Below, one piece after another: positions 15,679 to 28,087 of a DNA stretch of 64,000 nucleotides. The DNA lies in NCBI GenBank assembly GCA_965198045.1, contig CBDAOL010000011.1:579802-643801 (forward strand), in the 5' to 3' direction. Under the pieces are notes generated by a model. The model had not been told where the DNA came from. It saw nothing but the letters and a program-made list of their open reading frames with translations, and did no database searches. The stretch comes from CBDDEC01 sp965198045. GTDB taxonomy: Bacteria; Chloroflexota; Dehalococcoidia; UBA2979. Both the position numbers and the translations under genes were made by a program. Numbering within the stretch: the stretch's first letter is position 1; the number at the start of each line of letters is the position of its first letter.

Positions 15679-16326
15679 TCAGAACCCAGGCACCGATGAG
15701 CACGAGAAGCTTGTGGAGACGAACGGATGCGACCAGAAGCCGCTGATGCGGAATGCAGTGTCGAGTCTGTCGAGTGAGCGGTCGAGGTCGTCGATGGCGT
15801 TTCTCAGCGAACGCAGGCATCTATCAAGATTCGAGATATTGATGCGGGAGTAGATGTCCCCAAAACCGCTTTGGATGAAGTCGTCCGCGTTGGTAATCAC
15901 CCCTGGCGGCCCCGGTACCCCTTGGAGGCCAGTAAGGCCTTGAAGTCCCCGCGGACCTACTGGTCCTTGCCCGCCTACCGGACCGCTGGGCCCACCCGGA
16001 CCTGCAGGTCCGAGTGCTCCCATGTCCCCGGTGGGGCCATTCGGGCCCGAAGGACCGGTTTGGCCAACAGGCCCGATCGGACCGAGCTCGCCACGCAGCC
16101 CGCTCGGCCCCCGCTCGCCCGGCGGACCCAGGATCCCGGGAGTCGTCTCGAGCGAGGTCAGACGACTTGTGGTCGCGTCAAGCGAGTTGGAGGTCTCAGT
16201 AGTGCTCAAAGGGACCGAGGCGACTTCTGTCTCGAGTTGAGCGATGCGCTCTTCCAGAGCGGAGGTGTCCTGGCAGGCGATGAGCAAGATCGGTAAAGCG
16301 AGCAGAGCGGCGAATCGTCGAGGCAT
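15679..16326 (-). CDS. Collagen-like lipoprotein
   Basis: The 215-residue protein starts MPRRFAALLALPILLIACQD, a lipoprotein signal with Cys18 in the lipobox, so it should be anchored in the cell envelope facing out. Residues about 20-62 include a short coiled-coil-like segment (LEERIAQLETEVASV). Residues about 64-144 are 27 uninterrupted Gly-X-Y triplets rich in Pro (GPPGERGPSG), a collagen triple-helix-forming sequence. The C-terminal 70 residues (DLDRSLDRLDTAFRI) are again helical and end in a Cys/Ser-rich tail. Bacterial collagen-like proteins act in adhesion or as surface stalks; the role here is unknown. Confidence 0.85.
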   Translation of the reverse strand: MPRRFAALLALPILLIACQDTSALEERIAQLETEVASVPLSTTETSNSLDATTSRLTSLETTPGILGPPGERGPSGLRGELGPIGPVGQTGPSGPNGPTGDMGALGPAGPGGPSGPVGGQGPVGPRGLQGLTGLQGVPGPPGVITNADDFIQSGFGDIYSRINISNLDRCLRSLRNAIDDLDRSLDRLDTAFRISGFWSHPFVSTSFSCSSVPGF

Positions 16327-16394
16327 AGTCTCGTTCCTTCCAAGAACTCAGAAGAAGGATAGAGACGATTCAGCACGCGGGAAGGTCGACTCGC

Positions 16395-19493
<3,099 letters not shown>

Positions 19494-19636
19494 GAGGTCA
19501 CCTCATCCCCCAGTTGGGGGGTCGGGGAGATTAGAATGTACGTTCGACTGGCTATCGTACCGCCTGATGCCCGTCGCGCTCAAGACTCACACCCTGGGCG
19601 TCGTCCCGGCCCCGCCGCCGGTAGAGAGTCCACTCC

Positions 19637-20323
19637 GTGCGTATCCTCGTCGTCGCCGAGGCTCCGGCCTCCCGTCGCATCCTCGGCCAAGCGATCGAGC
19701 GTGCCGGCCACGAGCTTGGCGGATCAGCGAGTTCCGGACGCTGGTCGCGGCTACACGCCGTATGTCGCCTGACGCACTCCTCGTCGAAGCGGCTTCCGAG
19801 GCTGCAGCCGCCGCCATCATCGAACGCGCGCGCGGCGCCAACGAGTCCGGACTGGCGGCCGTGCTGCTGCTGCCGGAGCGCGCCTCCAGGCTGCGTCTGC
19901 CGTCGGTCACCGAGGGCGTCGTCACCCTCGCGCGGCGCAAGCTCGACGGCGATCTGACGGCCGCGCTCGACTCGCTGCTCCCCACGTCCTGGGGAGCGCC
20001 CGTCCCCGCCGGGTGCGCCTCCGCCTCGACGCTGCGACTGGCGTGCTTCGCGCCAACGGCAACGAGGTGTCACTGACGCGCTCGAGTTCCACCTCGCGGA
20101 CGCGCTCCTCCGCGAGCCGGGCGCGGTCCTCTCCGTGCCGCAGCTGGTCGCGGCGATCTGGGTGGACCGGCCACCACCGGACGAGGTCGGGAAGGCACTG
20201 CGGACACACGTCTACACGCTGCGCGGCAAGCTCGCGCAGGTGGCGCCAGACGCCGGGATCGAGAACTTCCCGCGCCGCGGGTACGCGCTGCAGCTCTCCT
20301 CGTCAGAGCCGGCGCGCGAGTAG
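19637..20323 (+). pseudogene. Winged-helix response regulator, multiply frameshifted
   Basis: Four frame segments read in order give one OmpR-like protein. The first starts at 19637 with MRILVVAEAPASRRILGQAI, the beginning of a receiver domain. The second contains MSPDALLVEAASEAAAAAII and LLPERASRLRLPSVTEGVV. The third contains LRLDAATGVLRANGNEVSLT. The fourth gives LEFHLADALLREPGAVLSVP, VGKALRTHVYTLRGKL and NFPRRGYALQL, which is a typical Trans_reg_C winged helix. At least three frame changes are needed, at about 19720-19745, 19980-20010 and 20070-20085. The receiver domain also lacks an obvious DxD acidic pocket. Three shifts in one 690-bp gene favour real decay or a poor-quality patch of assembly. 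Confidence 0.7.
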
Positions 20324-20334
20324 GCGCCGAGGGC

Positions 20335-20817
20335 TCAGCCGTCGGGCGTCGGTTCCTCGTCCGAACCTTCGTCACTCGGCTCGTCGTGGAGCCCTCGGTC
20401 GTCGAGCGGGATCTCGTCATCGGCAGGCGGCTCGTCGAGGTTCTCGTCCTCGCCGAAGAACACGCCGAGGTCGTCGCGAGCGAGCGAAGCGAGCTGCTCG
20501 CGGAGCTGCCGCTCCACCTCGCGCATCTGTTCCTCGGTCACGCCCATCTGCTCCATCGTGCTGCGAATCAGACGTTGCACCTCGGTCATGTCGCCGCGGA
20601 TCAGGGCCTCGGCCACCTCCAGCTGCGTCTCGATCGCCTTGAAGCGCTCGCGGCGCTCGTAGTCGTTGTCAGTCGTGAGGATCGTCGACATCAGCTTCGT
20701 GAACAGGTTCGAGGTGCGCGCGATGCGGACCCGGTCCTCTGGGTCCTCCGGAAACTCTCCGGTGACCCGCACCTCGAGGCCGGACTCAGCGTCGGTCGCG
20801 GAGTATTGCTGCGGCAT
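20335..20817 (-). CDS. Hypothetical acidic helical protein
   Basis: A 160-residue protein from the ATG at 20817 (MPQQYSATDAESGLEVRVTG). The centre is a long helical region (RERFKAIETQLEVAEALIRG, then MGVTEEQMREVERQLREQLA) with coiled-coil character. The last 45 residues are very acidic and probably disordered (DDEIPLDDRGLHDEPSDEGS). There is no signal peptide or catalytic motif. The same frame is open upstream to 21021 but overlaps the divergent gene's start. The family is not recognised. It is divergent from the P-loop-like gene that follows. Confidence 0.6.
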   Translation of the reverse strand: MPQQYSATDAESGLEVRVTGEFPEDPEDRVRIARTSNLFTKLMSTILTTDNDYERRERFKAIETQLEVAEALIRGDMTEVQRLIRSTMEQMGVTEEQMREVERQLREQLASLARDDLGVFFGEDENLDEPPADDEIPLDDRGLHDEPSDEGSDEEPTPDG

Positions 20818-20908
20818 GTCCAACCTTCCGAGGAGCGGTGTAGGCGCCCTCGATCGTACGCTACGGCTCCACGGCGTAGGTCCCGGCCTACGCGGTGCGG
20901 GAGGACCC

Positions 20909-21574
20909 ATGCCCGATCTCACTCTGCTCGATCTCGTACGCAACCGCACGATGTCCCCGGCCATCGCCTCGACGTTGGCACTGGCGGCCGAGGAGCGACG
21001 TTCACTGTTGATCATCGCCATCCCGCGTCACGCCGGGAAGACCACGACGATGGAGGCGACGCTCGCCCACGTACCTGAGGGCACCGCGATGCACGAGATG
21101 GACGAGGCGGCGGGCTCGGACCTCGGCATCCCGTCCGAGGGCGACGGGGGCTATCTGAAGATGGCCGAGGTGTCTCAGGCGCCGATGTCGAACTACGTCT
21201 GGGGCGATCCCGTGCGCCGCGTATTCGCCGCCCTTGAGCGCGGCTTCTCCCTGGCCACAGCGCTCCACGCCCCCGGCATCGACGAGGCGTTCGAGGTGAT
21301 CTGCGGCCAGAACGGGGTACCCGACGCCGATGCCGGGCGCCTCGACCTCGCCGTCTACATCGCTACCGTCGGCGACGACTGGCGCGCGCCTGAGCGCCGC
21401 GCCATCGCCGAGGTCCGTGAGATCGACGCCGTCGAGGGTGGCCGCCCCCTCGGGCGCACCCTGCATCGCTGGTTGGCCGAGTCAGACACGTTCGAGGACG
21501 TCGACACCGCGCAGCTCATCGAAGGCGCGCCGGGCCGACGCGGAGAGCTGCTCGCCTCGTTCGAGGCAGGCTAG
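20909..21574 (+). CDS. Orphan T2SS/T4P ATPase-like protein with degenerate P-loop
   Basis: A 221-residue protein; ATG 20909 follows GGGAGGA closely. IIAIPRHAGKTTTMEATLA resembles the Walker A region of PilT/GspE-type ATPases but has Ile where Gly or Ala is usual. The segment VSQAPMSNYVWGDPVRRVFA followed by GFSLATALHAPGIDEAFEVI resembles the part of secretion ATPases where ExVR..D..R and ATAHANSA-like motifs occur. It lacks the N-terminal domain and any pilus neighbours. Assignment to the family is tentative. It may be a stand-alone regulator or a relic. Confidence 0.5.
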   Translation: MPDLTLLDLVRNRTMSPAIASTLALAAEERRSLLIIAIPRHAGKTTTMEATLAHVPEGTAMHEMDEAAGSDLGIPSEGDGGYLKMAEVSQAPMSNYVWGDPVRRVFAALERGFSLATALHAPGIDEAFEVICGQNGVPDADAGRLDLAVYIATVGDDWRAPERRAIAEVREIDAVEGGRPLGRTLHRWLAESDTFEDVDTAQLIEGAPGRRGELLASFEAG

Positions 21575-22791
21575 TCGTCGCCGGCGGCTGCCGCGGGGAT
21601 CTCGCCGAAGGCGCCGCGGTCGCGCAACGCGTTGATCTCGTCCCAGTCGAGACCCGCCTCCAGCAGGACCTCCTCGGTGTGCTGCCCGAGCTCCGGTGCG
21701 AGGTGTCGCAGGCTCCCCGGCGTGCGGCTCAGCCGCACCGGCAGCCCGACGGTCGGTACATCGTCGCCATCCTCGCGCGGGATGTAGTCCAGGTAGCCGT
21801 TGGCCCATGCCTGTTCGTCCTCGGCGATTTCGAGGTAGCTGCGGACCGGCTGCACCATGAACCGCGGCGACAGCTCGGCGATCCACTCGTCGCGCGACTT
21901 CGCCAGGAAGACCTCCGCCAGCCGTGCCCGAGTCGTGCGCCGCCACGCCGGGTCCTGCATGTTGGTGAAGTACCGCCCCTCGCCCAGCTCGGGGCACCCG
22001 AGGATGTCGCAGAAGTCGCCCCACCAACGGTCCGGCGTCCCGCCGCCGACCATGATCTCCTTGCCGTCCGCGCACTCGTACGAACTCCAGTGCGGCCGCC
22101 GCGCCTCGACCGGCTGTCGCTGCTGCTCGCGCTGGTTCCACATCGCCGAGGTGATGTTGAACCCCTGGATCGTCAGTTGGCCGCCGTAGAGCGAGGTGTG
22201 CTGCCCCTCGCCGCTGCGCTCGCGCTCCCAGAGCGCCACCATCATGCCGTACGCCGAGATGATCGCCCCCACGTGGTCCGCGAACGGAGCGCCCACGGGC
22301 ATCGGTCCCGTGTCAGGCGTGCCTGTGACCGACATGATCCCGCCACGCGCCTGCGCCAGGATGTCCATCGACCCCAGCTGCGCCTCGGCGTCCGGCCCGA
22401 GGTCACCCCACCCGCTCGCATGGCTGACGATGATCCGCCGGTTGATCGCGCACAGATCCTCGTACGTCAGGCGCAGCCGCTCGACCACGCCCGGCCGCGT
22501 GTTGTGGTGGAAGATGTCCGCCGTCTCGACGAGCTTCAGAAACGTCTCGCGGCCCGCCTCCGACTTCAGGTCGAGGCTGATCCCGCGCTTGTTGCGGTTG
22601 AGGTGTTGGAAGTACGCCCGCAGCCCGTTCGGCGAGTGGTCGAGCCCGGTCCCACGCCCCGGGTCGGGGTGGTCCGGTGACTCGATCTTGACGACATCCG
22701 CGCCCATATCGGCCAGCATCGCGGACGCGTACGTCCCCTGCTGGAACACCGACAGATCGAGGACACGCACCCCCTCGAGCGGCAGCGGCAT
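21571..22791 (-). CDS. Class III (CaiB/BaiF) CoA-transferase
   Basis: A 406-residue protein of usual family length. It opens MPLPLEGVRVLDLSVFQQGTY, and ADMGADVVKIESPDHPDPGR is the conserved early block. GSMDILAQARGGIMSVTG holds the Asp expected to form the aspartyl-CoA anhydride. Family III enzymes move CoA between carboxylic acids such as formate, oxalate, carnitine or aromatic acids; the acid here cannot be identified. It lies on the minus strand at the downstream end of the catabolic block and converges with the P-loop gene, overlapping its stop by 4 bp. Confidence 0.9.
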   Translation of the reverse strand: MPLPLEGVRVLDLSVFQQGTYASAMLADMGADVVKIESPDHPDPGRGTGLDHSPNGLRAYFQHLNRNKRGISLDLKSEAGRETFLKLVETADIFHHNTRPGVVERLRLTYEDLCAINRRIIVSHASGWGDLGPDAEAQLGSMDILAQARGGIMSVTGTPDTGPMPVGAPFADHVGAIISAYGMMVALWERERSGEGQHTSLYGGQLTIQGFNITSAMWNQREQQRQPVEARRPHWSSYECADGKEIMVGGGTPDRWWGDFCDILGCPELGEGRYFTNMQDPAWRRTTRARLAEVFLAKSRDEWIAELSPRFMVQPVRSYLEIAEDEQAWANGYLDYIPREDGDDVPTVGLPVRLSRTPGSLRHLAPELGQHTEEVLLEAGLDWDEINALRDRGAFGEIPAAAAGDD

Positions 22792-22849
22792 GCCGGCCTC
22801 CTTCGCACCTACAAACGCATCCTAGCGCGAGGTCGCGAAGGAGGATCCG

Positions 22850-23476
22850 GTGGCTTGCGTTATGGACGTACACCGGCTGACGAGGTGGTCCTCCGTCGCC
22901 CTCGCCCTGTCTGTGCTCCTCATCCCAGCCGTCGCGCTGGGCCAGGTCGAGCCGGGCGGCGTCTTCTGCCGAGACGCCGAGGGCTGTGATCGCACCGGCA
23001 CGGTCGCGGAGTCGTGGCTGCAAATCGCGGTGGCACTGGCTGCGGTGGTCGGCACCTGGGTCGTAGCGAGCAGGCAGGTGCGTGCTGCCGCTGATTCGCT
23101 CATGGCAACCACCGTCGAGGACGATCCCGTCGCCGCCGCTAGCTCTGATCGCCTCCGCAACGTCGATCGCGTCGCCGGCCTGGCGAGGCTGGCGCGGCCG
23201 GACGTCCAACGGCGCGCGCTGCTCGAGGGGGCCGCCCTGGGAGCAGTCGGCGCTGTCGTGCTCGTCCTGTGGCTCGGGCGCCGAACGGGCGGCGAGTGGG
23301 CCCTGATCGCCGGCGGGATCCACCTAGTGGTGTTCGCGCTCGTCTTCGGCTCGGCCACGTTCCTCGTCGTTCAGGCGCCAGCGCGAGCGGTGCGGTCCGT
23401 CTTTGGGATGGGCGTCGCCGCCGGGCTGATCCTCGGCTGGGCGGCCACCTGGTACATCGTCGAGCCGTTGTTCTAG
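22850..23476 (+). CDS. Four-helix membrane protein, unknown
   Basis: A 208-residue protein with a GTG start at 22850 preceded by AAGGAGGA; ATG 22862 is an alternative. An N-terminal hydrophobic segment (SVALALSVLLIPAVALGQ) could be a signal or first helix. Three more helices follow, at about 58-74, 124-142 and 147-170, and a last one near 180-203 (GVAAGLILGWAATWYIVEPL). A two-Cys loop (FCRDAEGCDRTG) lies after the first helix. No family is recognised. It is the only plus-strand gene between 21.6 and 35.3 kb. Its stop overlaps the end of the convergent hydrolase gene. Confidence 0.6.
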   Translation: MACVMDVHRLTRWSSVALALSVLLIPAVALGQVEPGGVFCRDAEGCDRTGTVAESWLQIAVALAAVVGTWVVASRQVRAAADSLMATTVEDDPVAAASSDRLRNVDRVAGLARLARPDVQRRALLEGAALGAVGAVVLVLWLGRRTGGEWALIAGGIHLVVFALVFGSATFLVVQAPARAVRSVFGMGVAAGLILGWAATWYIVEPLF

Positions 23477-24573
23477 CCGTCGATCGCATCGACCACGCCG
23501 GCCGCGTCGCCCGCCCACCGCGTCACGACCACGAGATCATGCTCCGGCACGACCGCCACCACGTTGCCACCGGCACCCGAGGCGGAGAATGCACCCTCCG
23601 AGGCTGCTGGCCACGTCCGCTGGCCGGTGTTCAGCCACCACATGTAGCCATAGATGTCGCGGATCTTGCAGGGCGTAAGCGCCGCATCGATCCAGGACTC
23701 GGAAAGCAGCCGGTGGCCGCCCCAGTCACCTCAGCGTAGCCAGAGCTGGCCGAACCGTGCGTGGTCGAGCGCCGAGATCCAGAGCCCGCCACCCCAGTGC
23801 GCCCCGCCCGCCACCGAGGGCATCGCCACGCCATCGATCTCGATCGTCGCGTCGTCGTACGGGTGCCACTCCCACGTCGAGCTGGCGCCGATCGGGTCCA
23901 TCACCTCGCGGCGGATCACGTCCGGCAGCGGCTCCCGCCAGACGTGCAGCGCCGCCACACTCAGGACGTTTACGCGCACATCGTTGTATTCCCAGAAGGT
24001 GCCTGGCGCCTGTAGCTCACGCCTCTCGCCCTTCTTTCCGACCTTCTCTCCCTGCCGCACGGAGCGGTTGTGGTCGACCGTGTCCGGGATGCCGAACACC
24101 CTGCCCGACCACTCGCTCGTCTGCTGCAGCAGGTGCTGCCAGGTGATCGCCGCGTTGTGCTCGCCCTCGAACCAATCGCCGTCGACGTAGTCCGCGACAC
24201 GGTCATGGACGCTGCCGATCATCCCTCGATCGAGGGCCAGGCCAACACATGTCGACAGGTAGCTCTTCGTCGCGCTGAACGTCATGTCGACGCGCTCGGG
24301 CTCGCCCCACTGCGCCGCCACGTAGCCGTGCCTGACCACCACGCCGCCCGCGGGACCGCGAGGCTTCGTCGGGCCGAACGGCTGGTTGAACGGCGGCGGA
24401 TCATTGCGCCCGACCATGTGCCCGACCTCGATCGGCCACTCGATCTCGCTCTCGACGGCGTACGCCACCGCAGCCTCGAGCGCCCCGCCATCAAACCCGA
24501 GCGCCGAAGGGTCGGCGTTCTCCCACCCGCCTGCCCCCGGCAGTGTCGGTTCGAGTCTGGTCACCTGCGTCAT
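23473..24573 (-). pseudogene. Serine hydrolase (beta-lactamase family, S12-like), in-frame stop
   Basis: The gene starts at 24573 and is open for 280 codons, then meets a TGA at 23731-23733. The same frame continues for 85 codons to TAG at 23473-23475. This second part is clearly homologous sequence: GDWGGHRLLSESWIDAAL, then YGYMWWLNTG and SGAGGNVVAVVPEHDLVVV. The family normally reads L-L-R-R-G-x-W here, so CGA-to-TGA (C to T) is the simplest change. The catalytic SxxK is SATK at 100-103 and the Tyr is in WEYNDVRVN. The full protein would be about 366 residues. It is either a real nonsense mutation or a sequencing error; no recoding signal is seen. Confidence 0.85.
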
Positions 24574-24587
24574 CGCGGGTTCGCTCT

Positions 24588-25418
24588 CTAGACCGTCTCG
24601 ACCGTGTCAGCGCCCTCGACGAGCTCGCCGCTGCCGGAGACCCGGATCGCCACCTCACGCAGCGCGTGGAGCTGGTCCTGCATCGCGACCTGCATCAGCC
24701 GTGCGTCGCTGCTGTGCATCACGAAACGAGCGCCTAGCTCGATGGCGGTCGCCGAGGTCTCGGGCGTCTGCTGGTGGATCATCACCGGCACCCCCTTCGC
24801 CTCCGAGCGCGCGATCACGTCCTTGAGCACGTCGAGGTACTTCGAGTTCGTCACATCGTCGGGGATGCCAAGCGACGTCGACATGTCGTTCGGGCCGATG
24901 AAGATGCCGTCGATGTCGCCCACGTCGAGGATCGCGTCCAGGTTCTGCTGCCCCGGCACGCTCTCGATGCCAACGATGATGATGCTGTCGGTGTGCCGGG
25001 CGCGCAGGTAGGCCTCGGCATCGTCGCTCGGGAACACCCCTTCACGGACCGCTCGCAGCAGGTACTCGCCCTTGAGCGGGTGCCACTTCGCGGTCGCGAC
25101 GCAGGCCTCGACCTCCTTGACGGTCTCGCAGTACGGCACGAGCACGCCCGCGGCCCCGGCGTCGAGGGCCATGGCCACCCACTCCGCCTTCGGGACCGGC
25201 ACGCGCACGATCGGAGCGATGTCCACATCGCGGAGCATGCCGCACAGCTCCTGGATCTCCTTGCGGTCACGCGACCCGTGCTCCGAGTCGATCACGACGA
25301 AGTCCAGCGTCGCGCCGGCCAGGCTGCGCTTGAACCGCGTCGTCCCCATCGCCGAGATCATGCATCCGAAGACGTAGCCGCCGCCGCTGAGCCGTTCCTT
25401 GATCTTCGCGCCGTCCAT
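24588..25418 (-). CDS. HpcH/HpaI aldolase-like protein
   Basis: A 276-residue class II pyruvate aldolase family protein. DFVVIDSEHGSRDRKEIQEL near 39-58 carries the conserved acidic/His pair. VGIESVPGQQNLDAI supplies the metal-binding Glu, and IFIGPNDMSTSLGIPDD the metal-binding Asp. Family members cleave 4-hydroxy-2-oxo acids made in aromatic or sugar-acid breakdown. The exact substrate is not evident. It lies 14 bp downstream of an intergenic gap behind the S9 peptidase and directly before the serine hydrolase, all on the minus strand. Confidence 0.9.
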   Translation of the reverse strand: MDGAKIKERLSGGGYVFGCMISAMGTTRFKRSLAGATLDFVVIDSEHGSRDRKEIQELCGMLRDVDIAPIVRVPVPKAEWVAMALDAGAAGVLVPYCETVKEVEACVATAKWHPLKGEYLLRAVREGVFPSDDAEAYLRARHTDSIIIVGIESVPGQQNLDAILDVGDIDGIFIGPNDMSTSLGIPDDVTNSKYLDVLKDVIARSEAKGVPVMIHQQTPETSATAIELGARFVMHSSDARLMQVAMQDQLHALREVAIRVSGSGELVEGADTVETV

Positions 25419-25455
25419 CGCCGGTCCCTTCCAGTGCTCTGCTGTTGCGATCGAG

Positions 25456-27393
25456 CTACAGCGTCCGCTTCCACCACGCGAGCTGTTCCTCGACGTACGC
25501 CTCGCGCAGCCTCGGATGCGCCGTCACGGTGAAGCCGTGGTAGCCGCCCGGGAAGCGCAGGAACTCGACCTGCTTCCCCATCCGCTTCAGCGCCACGTAG
25601 TACTCCTCCGACTGCGCGATTGGGCAGCGGATGTCGAGCTCGCCGTGCACGAGCAGCACCGGCGTTTCCACCTCCGACGCGTATGTGATCGGCGAGTGCT
25701 TCGCGTACTCCTCGAGGTTCGTCCAGGGCGGACCGCCCCACTGCCGCTCGCCGAATCCCACGCCGATGTCGGTCGTGCCGTACATCGAGTACAGGTTCGT
25801 CACGGGCGCGCCCACGATCGCGCTCTTGAAGCGGTTCGTGTGCCCAATGATCCACGAGGTCATGAACCCGCCGTACGAGTACCCCGTCACCCCGAGGCGT
25901 GGCCCGTCGACGTAGGGTCGGCGCAGCACGCGCTCGACCGCGGCCATCTGGTCCTCGTAGTCTTCGCCGCCCCAGTCCTCGAACACCCGCGCCATGAAGT
26001 CGGCGCCATAGCTGGCCGAGCCCCGAGGGTTCGTCCACAGCACGAGGTAGCCCTGGGCGGCGAGCGTCTGCACGCTGGGGATCCAGCCGTTGCCATAGAA
26101 GCCGTTCGGACCGCCGTGGATCATCAGGATCAACGGATACCGCCGGTTCCGATCGAACCCTGGCGGGAACGTCAGCCAGCAGTCGATGTCGAACTCGCCA
26201 CGAGCCACGGTCAGCCGCTCGGTGCGGGCAAGATCGTGCGTCCGGACATAGTCGCGCGACACGCTAGTCAGTCGCCGCGAGTCGCCGGTCGCCGCCTCGT
26301 GCACCGCGACCTCGGTCGGCCGGCGGAGCGTTGAACTCGTGAGCGCGAACCTCGTGCTGTCCGGCGTCGAGGAGAACTCGTACGCTAGCTCTGACTCGGT
26401 GCGGACGCGCTGCAGTCGGCCGCCGCTGGCGGCCACGCTGTAAATCCCGGTCGAGCCGCGCTCCACCGCGAGGAACGTGATCCGCCGGCGGTGCCAGACG
26501 AGCGGCGGACCGTCGTCCAGCGGGAAGCCTGCCCCCAGCGGGTCAATGCTGTCGTTCGTCAGTTGCCTCGGCTCGCCGCCGCGTCGCGCGACGGACCACA
26601 CGTACGCATACGCGTCCTCGTCGCTCGCGATGTATGCGATCTCCCGCCCGTCCGGCGACCAGGCGATCGAGCCGGAGCCTCGGACGTCGCGCACGAGGCG
26701 GTCGACGCTGCGGCCGCGCGCCGAAATCGCGCACAGCTCGAACCGCCCCGGCAGCTTCGTTTGCCGCGATCGCGAACGATCCGTCGAGAAGAACGCAATA
26801 CGCCGACCGTCCGGGGACGGCGCAGCGCTCGAGGCGTCGTGGTCGCCGCGCGTCAGTTGCCGCGTCCCGCTGCCGTCCGCCTCGGCGAGGAAGAGTTGCC
26901 GGTGCGAGTCCCCGCGCCAGCCGATGCCGTCCGCCCGGTAGTAGATGCGGTTCACCCGCTGAACGTGCGGCCCCTCCTCGTCGCTCGCGTTCGGATCAAC
27001 GTTGGCCGTGACGACCAGTTGCGCGCCCGAGGGCATCCATACGATCGAGGTAGCCCCGCCGGCGATGTCCGTGACCTGCTGCGCCTCGCCACCGTCGAGG
27101 GGCAGCACCCAGACCTGCGCGTGCGTGGGCTCGCCCTCGACGGTGGGACGGCGCAGGAACGCGATCCGCGATCCGTCTGGCGACCAGCGCGGCATCCCAT
27201 CGCCGTCGCCCGAGGTGAGCATCCGCGGCGCTCCGCCCTCAGCGGACACCAGCTCGAGGTGCGCCGAACCCTTCATCTCCTCGCGACTGACATCGCCTCG
27301 GACGTAGACCACCTGGCTTCCGTCGGGCGAGATGGCAGGCTGCCCGACGGTCGGCAGGTCGAAGATGTAGTCGGAGCCGATTCGCTTCGCCAT
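25456..27393 (-). CDS. S9 family prolyl-oligopeptidase/acylaminoacyl peptidase
   Basis: A 645-residue protein with the two-part S9C layout. Residues about 10-380 form a beta-propeller with PD40/TolB-type repeats (PDGSQVVYVRGDVS, SPDGSRIAFLRRP, SPDGRRIAFFSTD, SPDGREIAYIASD). Residues about 400-645 form the alpha/beta-hydrolase domain. GYSYGGFMTSW holds the nucleophile Ser, HGELDIRCPIAQSEEYY the Asp, and FPGGYHGFT the His. There is no signal peptide, so it is probably cytoplasmic. Some family members act as esterases, and that fits a catabolic block. Confidence 0.93.
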   Translation of the reverse strand: MAKRIGSDYIFDLPTVGQPAISPDGSQVVYVRGDVSREEMKGSAHLELVSAEGGAPRMLTSGDGDGMPRWSPDGSRIAFLRRPTVEGEPTHAQVWVLPLDGGEAQQVTDIAGGATSIVWMPSGAQLVVTANVDPNASDEEGPHVQRVNRIYYRADGIGWRGDSHRQLFLAEADGSGTRQLTRGDHDASSAAPSPDGRRIAFFSTDRSRSRQTKLPGRFELCAISARGRSVDRLVRDVRGSGSIAWSPDGREIAYIASDEDAYAYVWSVARRGGEPRQLTNDSIDPLGAGFPLDDGPPLVWHRRRITFLAVERGSTGIYSVAASGGRLQRVRTESELAYEFSSTPDSTRFALTSSTLRRPTEVAVHEAATGDSRRLTSVSRDYVRTHDLARTERLTVARGEFDIDCWLTFPPGFDRNRRYPLILMIHGGPNGFYGNGWIPSVQTLAAQGYLVLWTNPRGSASYGADFMARVFEDWGGEDYEDQMAAVERVLRRPYVDGPRLGVTGYSYGGFMTSWIIGHTNRFKSAIVGAPVTNLYSMYGTTDIGVGFGERQWGGPPWTNLEEYAKHSPITYASEVETPVLLVHGELDIRCPIAQSEEYYVALKRMGKQVEFLRFPGGYHGFTVTAHPRLREAYVEEQLAWWKRTL

Positions 27394-27469
27394 GACGCGC
27401 CCCCTTCGGGCGCGCCGACGCTAGGCGGCGTACGCCGCGCTGGTCAAGGAGCTGGATCGGGTCGGAGGA

Positions 27470-28087
27470 CTAGCGCTCGCCGGTCACTCCGCCGGCGTTC
27501 GCCAGCAGCTCCTCGAGGTGCATCTGCCACTCGAGCGCCTCGCGCCGCTGCGCGGCTGTGGTCGCGAGCTCTTCGTAGATCGCTTGGCCCCAGCGGAGGT
27601 GCTCCTCCTCGTCGAGGAGGATGTGCTTGAGGATGCGCACGGTCGGACCGTCCGACACGGGATCGGTCGCCTGCATGTGGTAGCGGTAGTTGACCGCTAG
27701 GTGCGTCTTCAGCACGCGGTACAGCCCCACGATGCGCAGCAGCTCGTCGCCCTGGCCCTGCAGCACCTCGCAGAACTTGACGAAGTCCTCGTTCGGCGGC
27801 TCCTCCGCCGTCGAGGAGCGCAGCGTCGGTGGGTTGCTGTAGTCCGCGCCCTCGAGGATGCGCAGCTCCGGCAGCCGCATGCCCAGGTCGTGGTGATGGA
27901 CGGCGTCGTCGTAGGCGAACTCGGAGATCGTCCACTTGATCTTGATCGTCGGGCAGGTCGGCGCCCAGCCCGCGCCGGTCACCATGCAGATGCGCTCGGC
28001 GTACTTGTAGTTGAGCAGCCGCCGCGCATTGTCGTTGACGGCGAACGCCCCGCCGATCGTGCGCTGGTCCAGTGCGTACTCGGTCAT
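27470..28087 (-). CDS. Ferritin-like protein (second of a pair)
   Basis: A 205-residue predicted helical-bundle protein. Candidate iron ligands are Glu in ISEFAYDDAVHHHDLG and the E-x-x-H in LDEEEHLRWGQAIYEEL. A HYN-like region (LAVNYRYHMQAT) precedes the second motif. It is shorter than its upstream relative and may form half of a heteromeric diiron enzyme. The ATG at 28087 overlaps the TGA of the ferredoxin gene by 4 bp (ATGA), so translation is coupled. The family is not firmly named; the ferritin-like assignment rests on the ExxH pattern and helical sequence. Confidence 0.65.
   Translation of the reverse strand: MTEYALDQRTIGGAFAVNDNARRLLNYKYAERICMVTGAGWAPTCPTIKIKWTISEFAYDDAVHHHDLGMRLPELRILEGADYSNPPTLRSSTAEEPPNEDFVKFCEVLQGQGDELLRIVGLYRVLKTHLAVNYRYHMQATDPVSDGPTVRILKHILLDEEEHLRWGQAIYEELATTAAQRREALEWQMHLEELLANAGGVTGER

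Noticed and set aside
23731..23733. In-frame TGA considered as selenocysteine recoding
   Set aside because: The family has Arg at this position, not Cys, and no SECIS-like hairpin was seen just after it.
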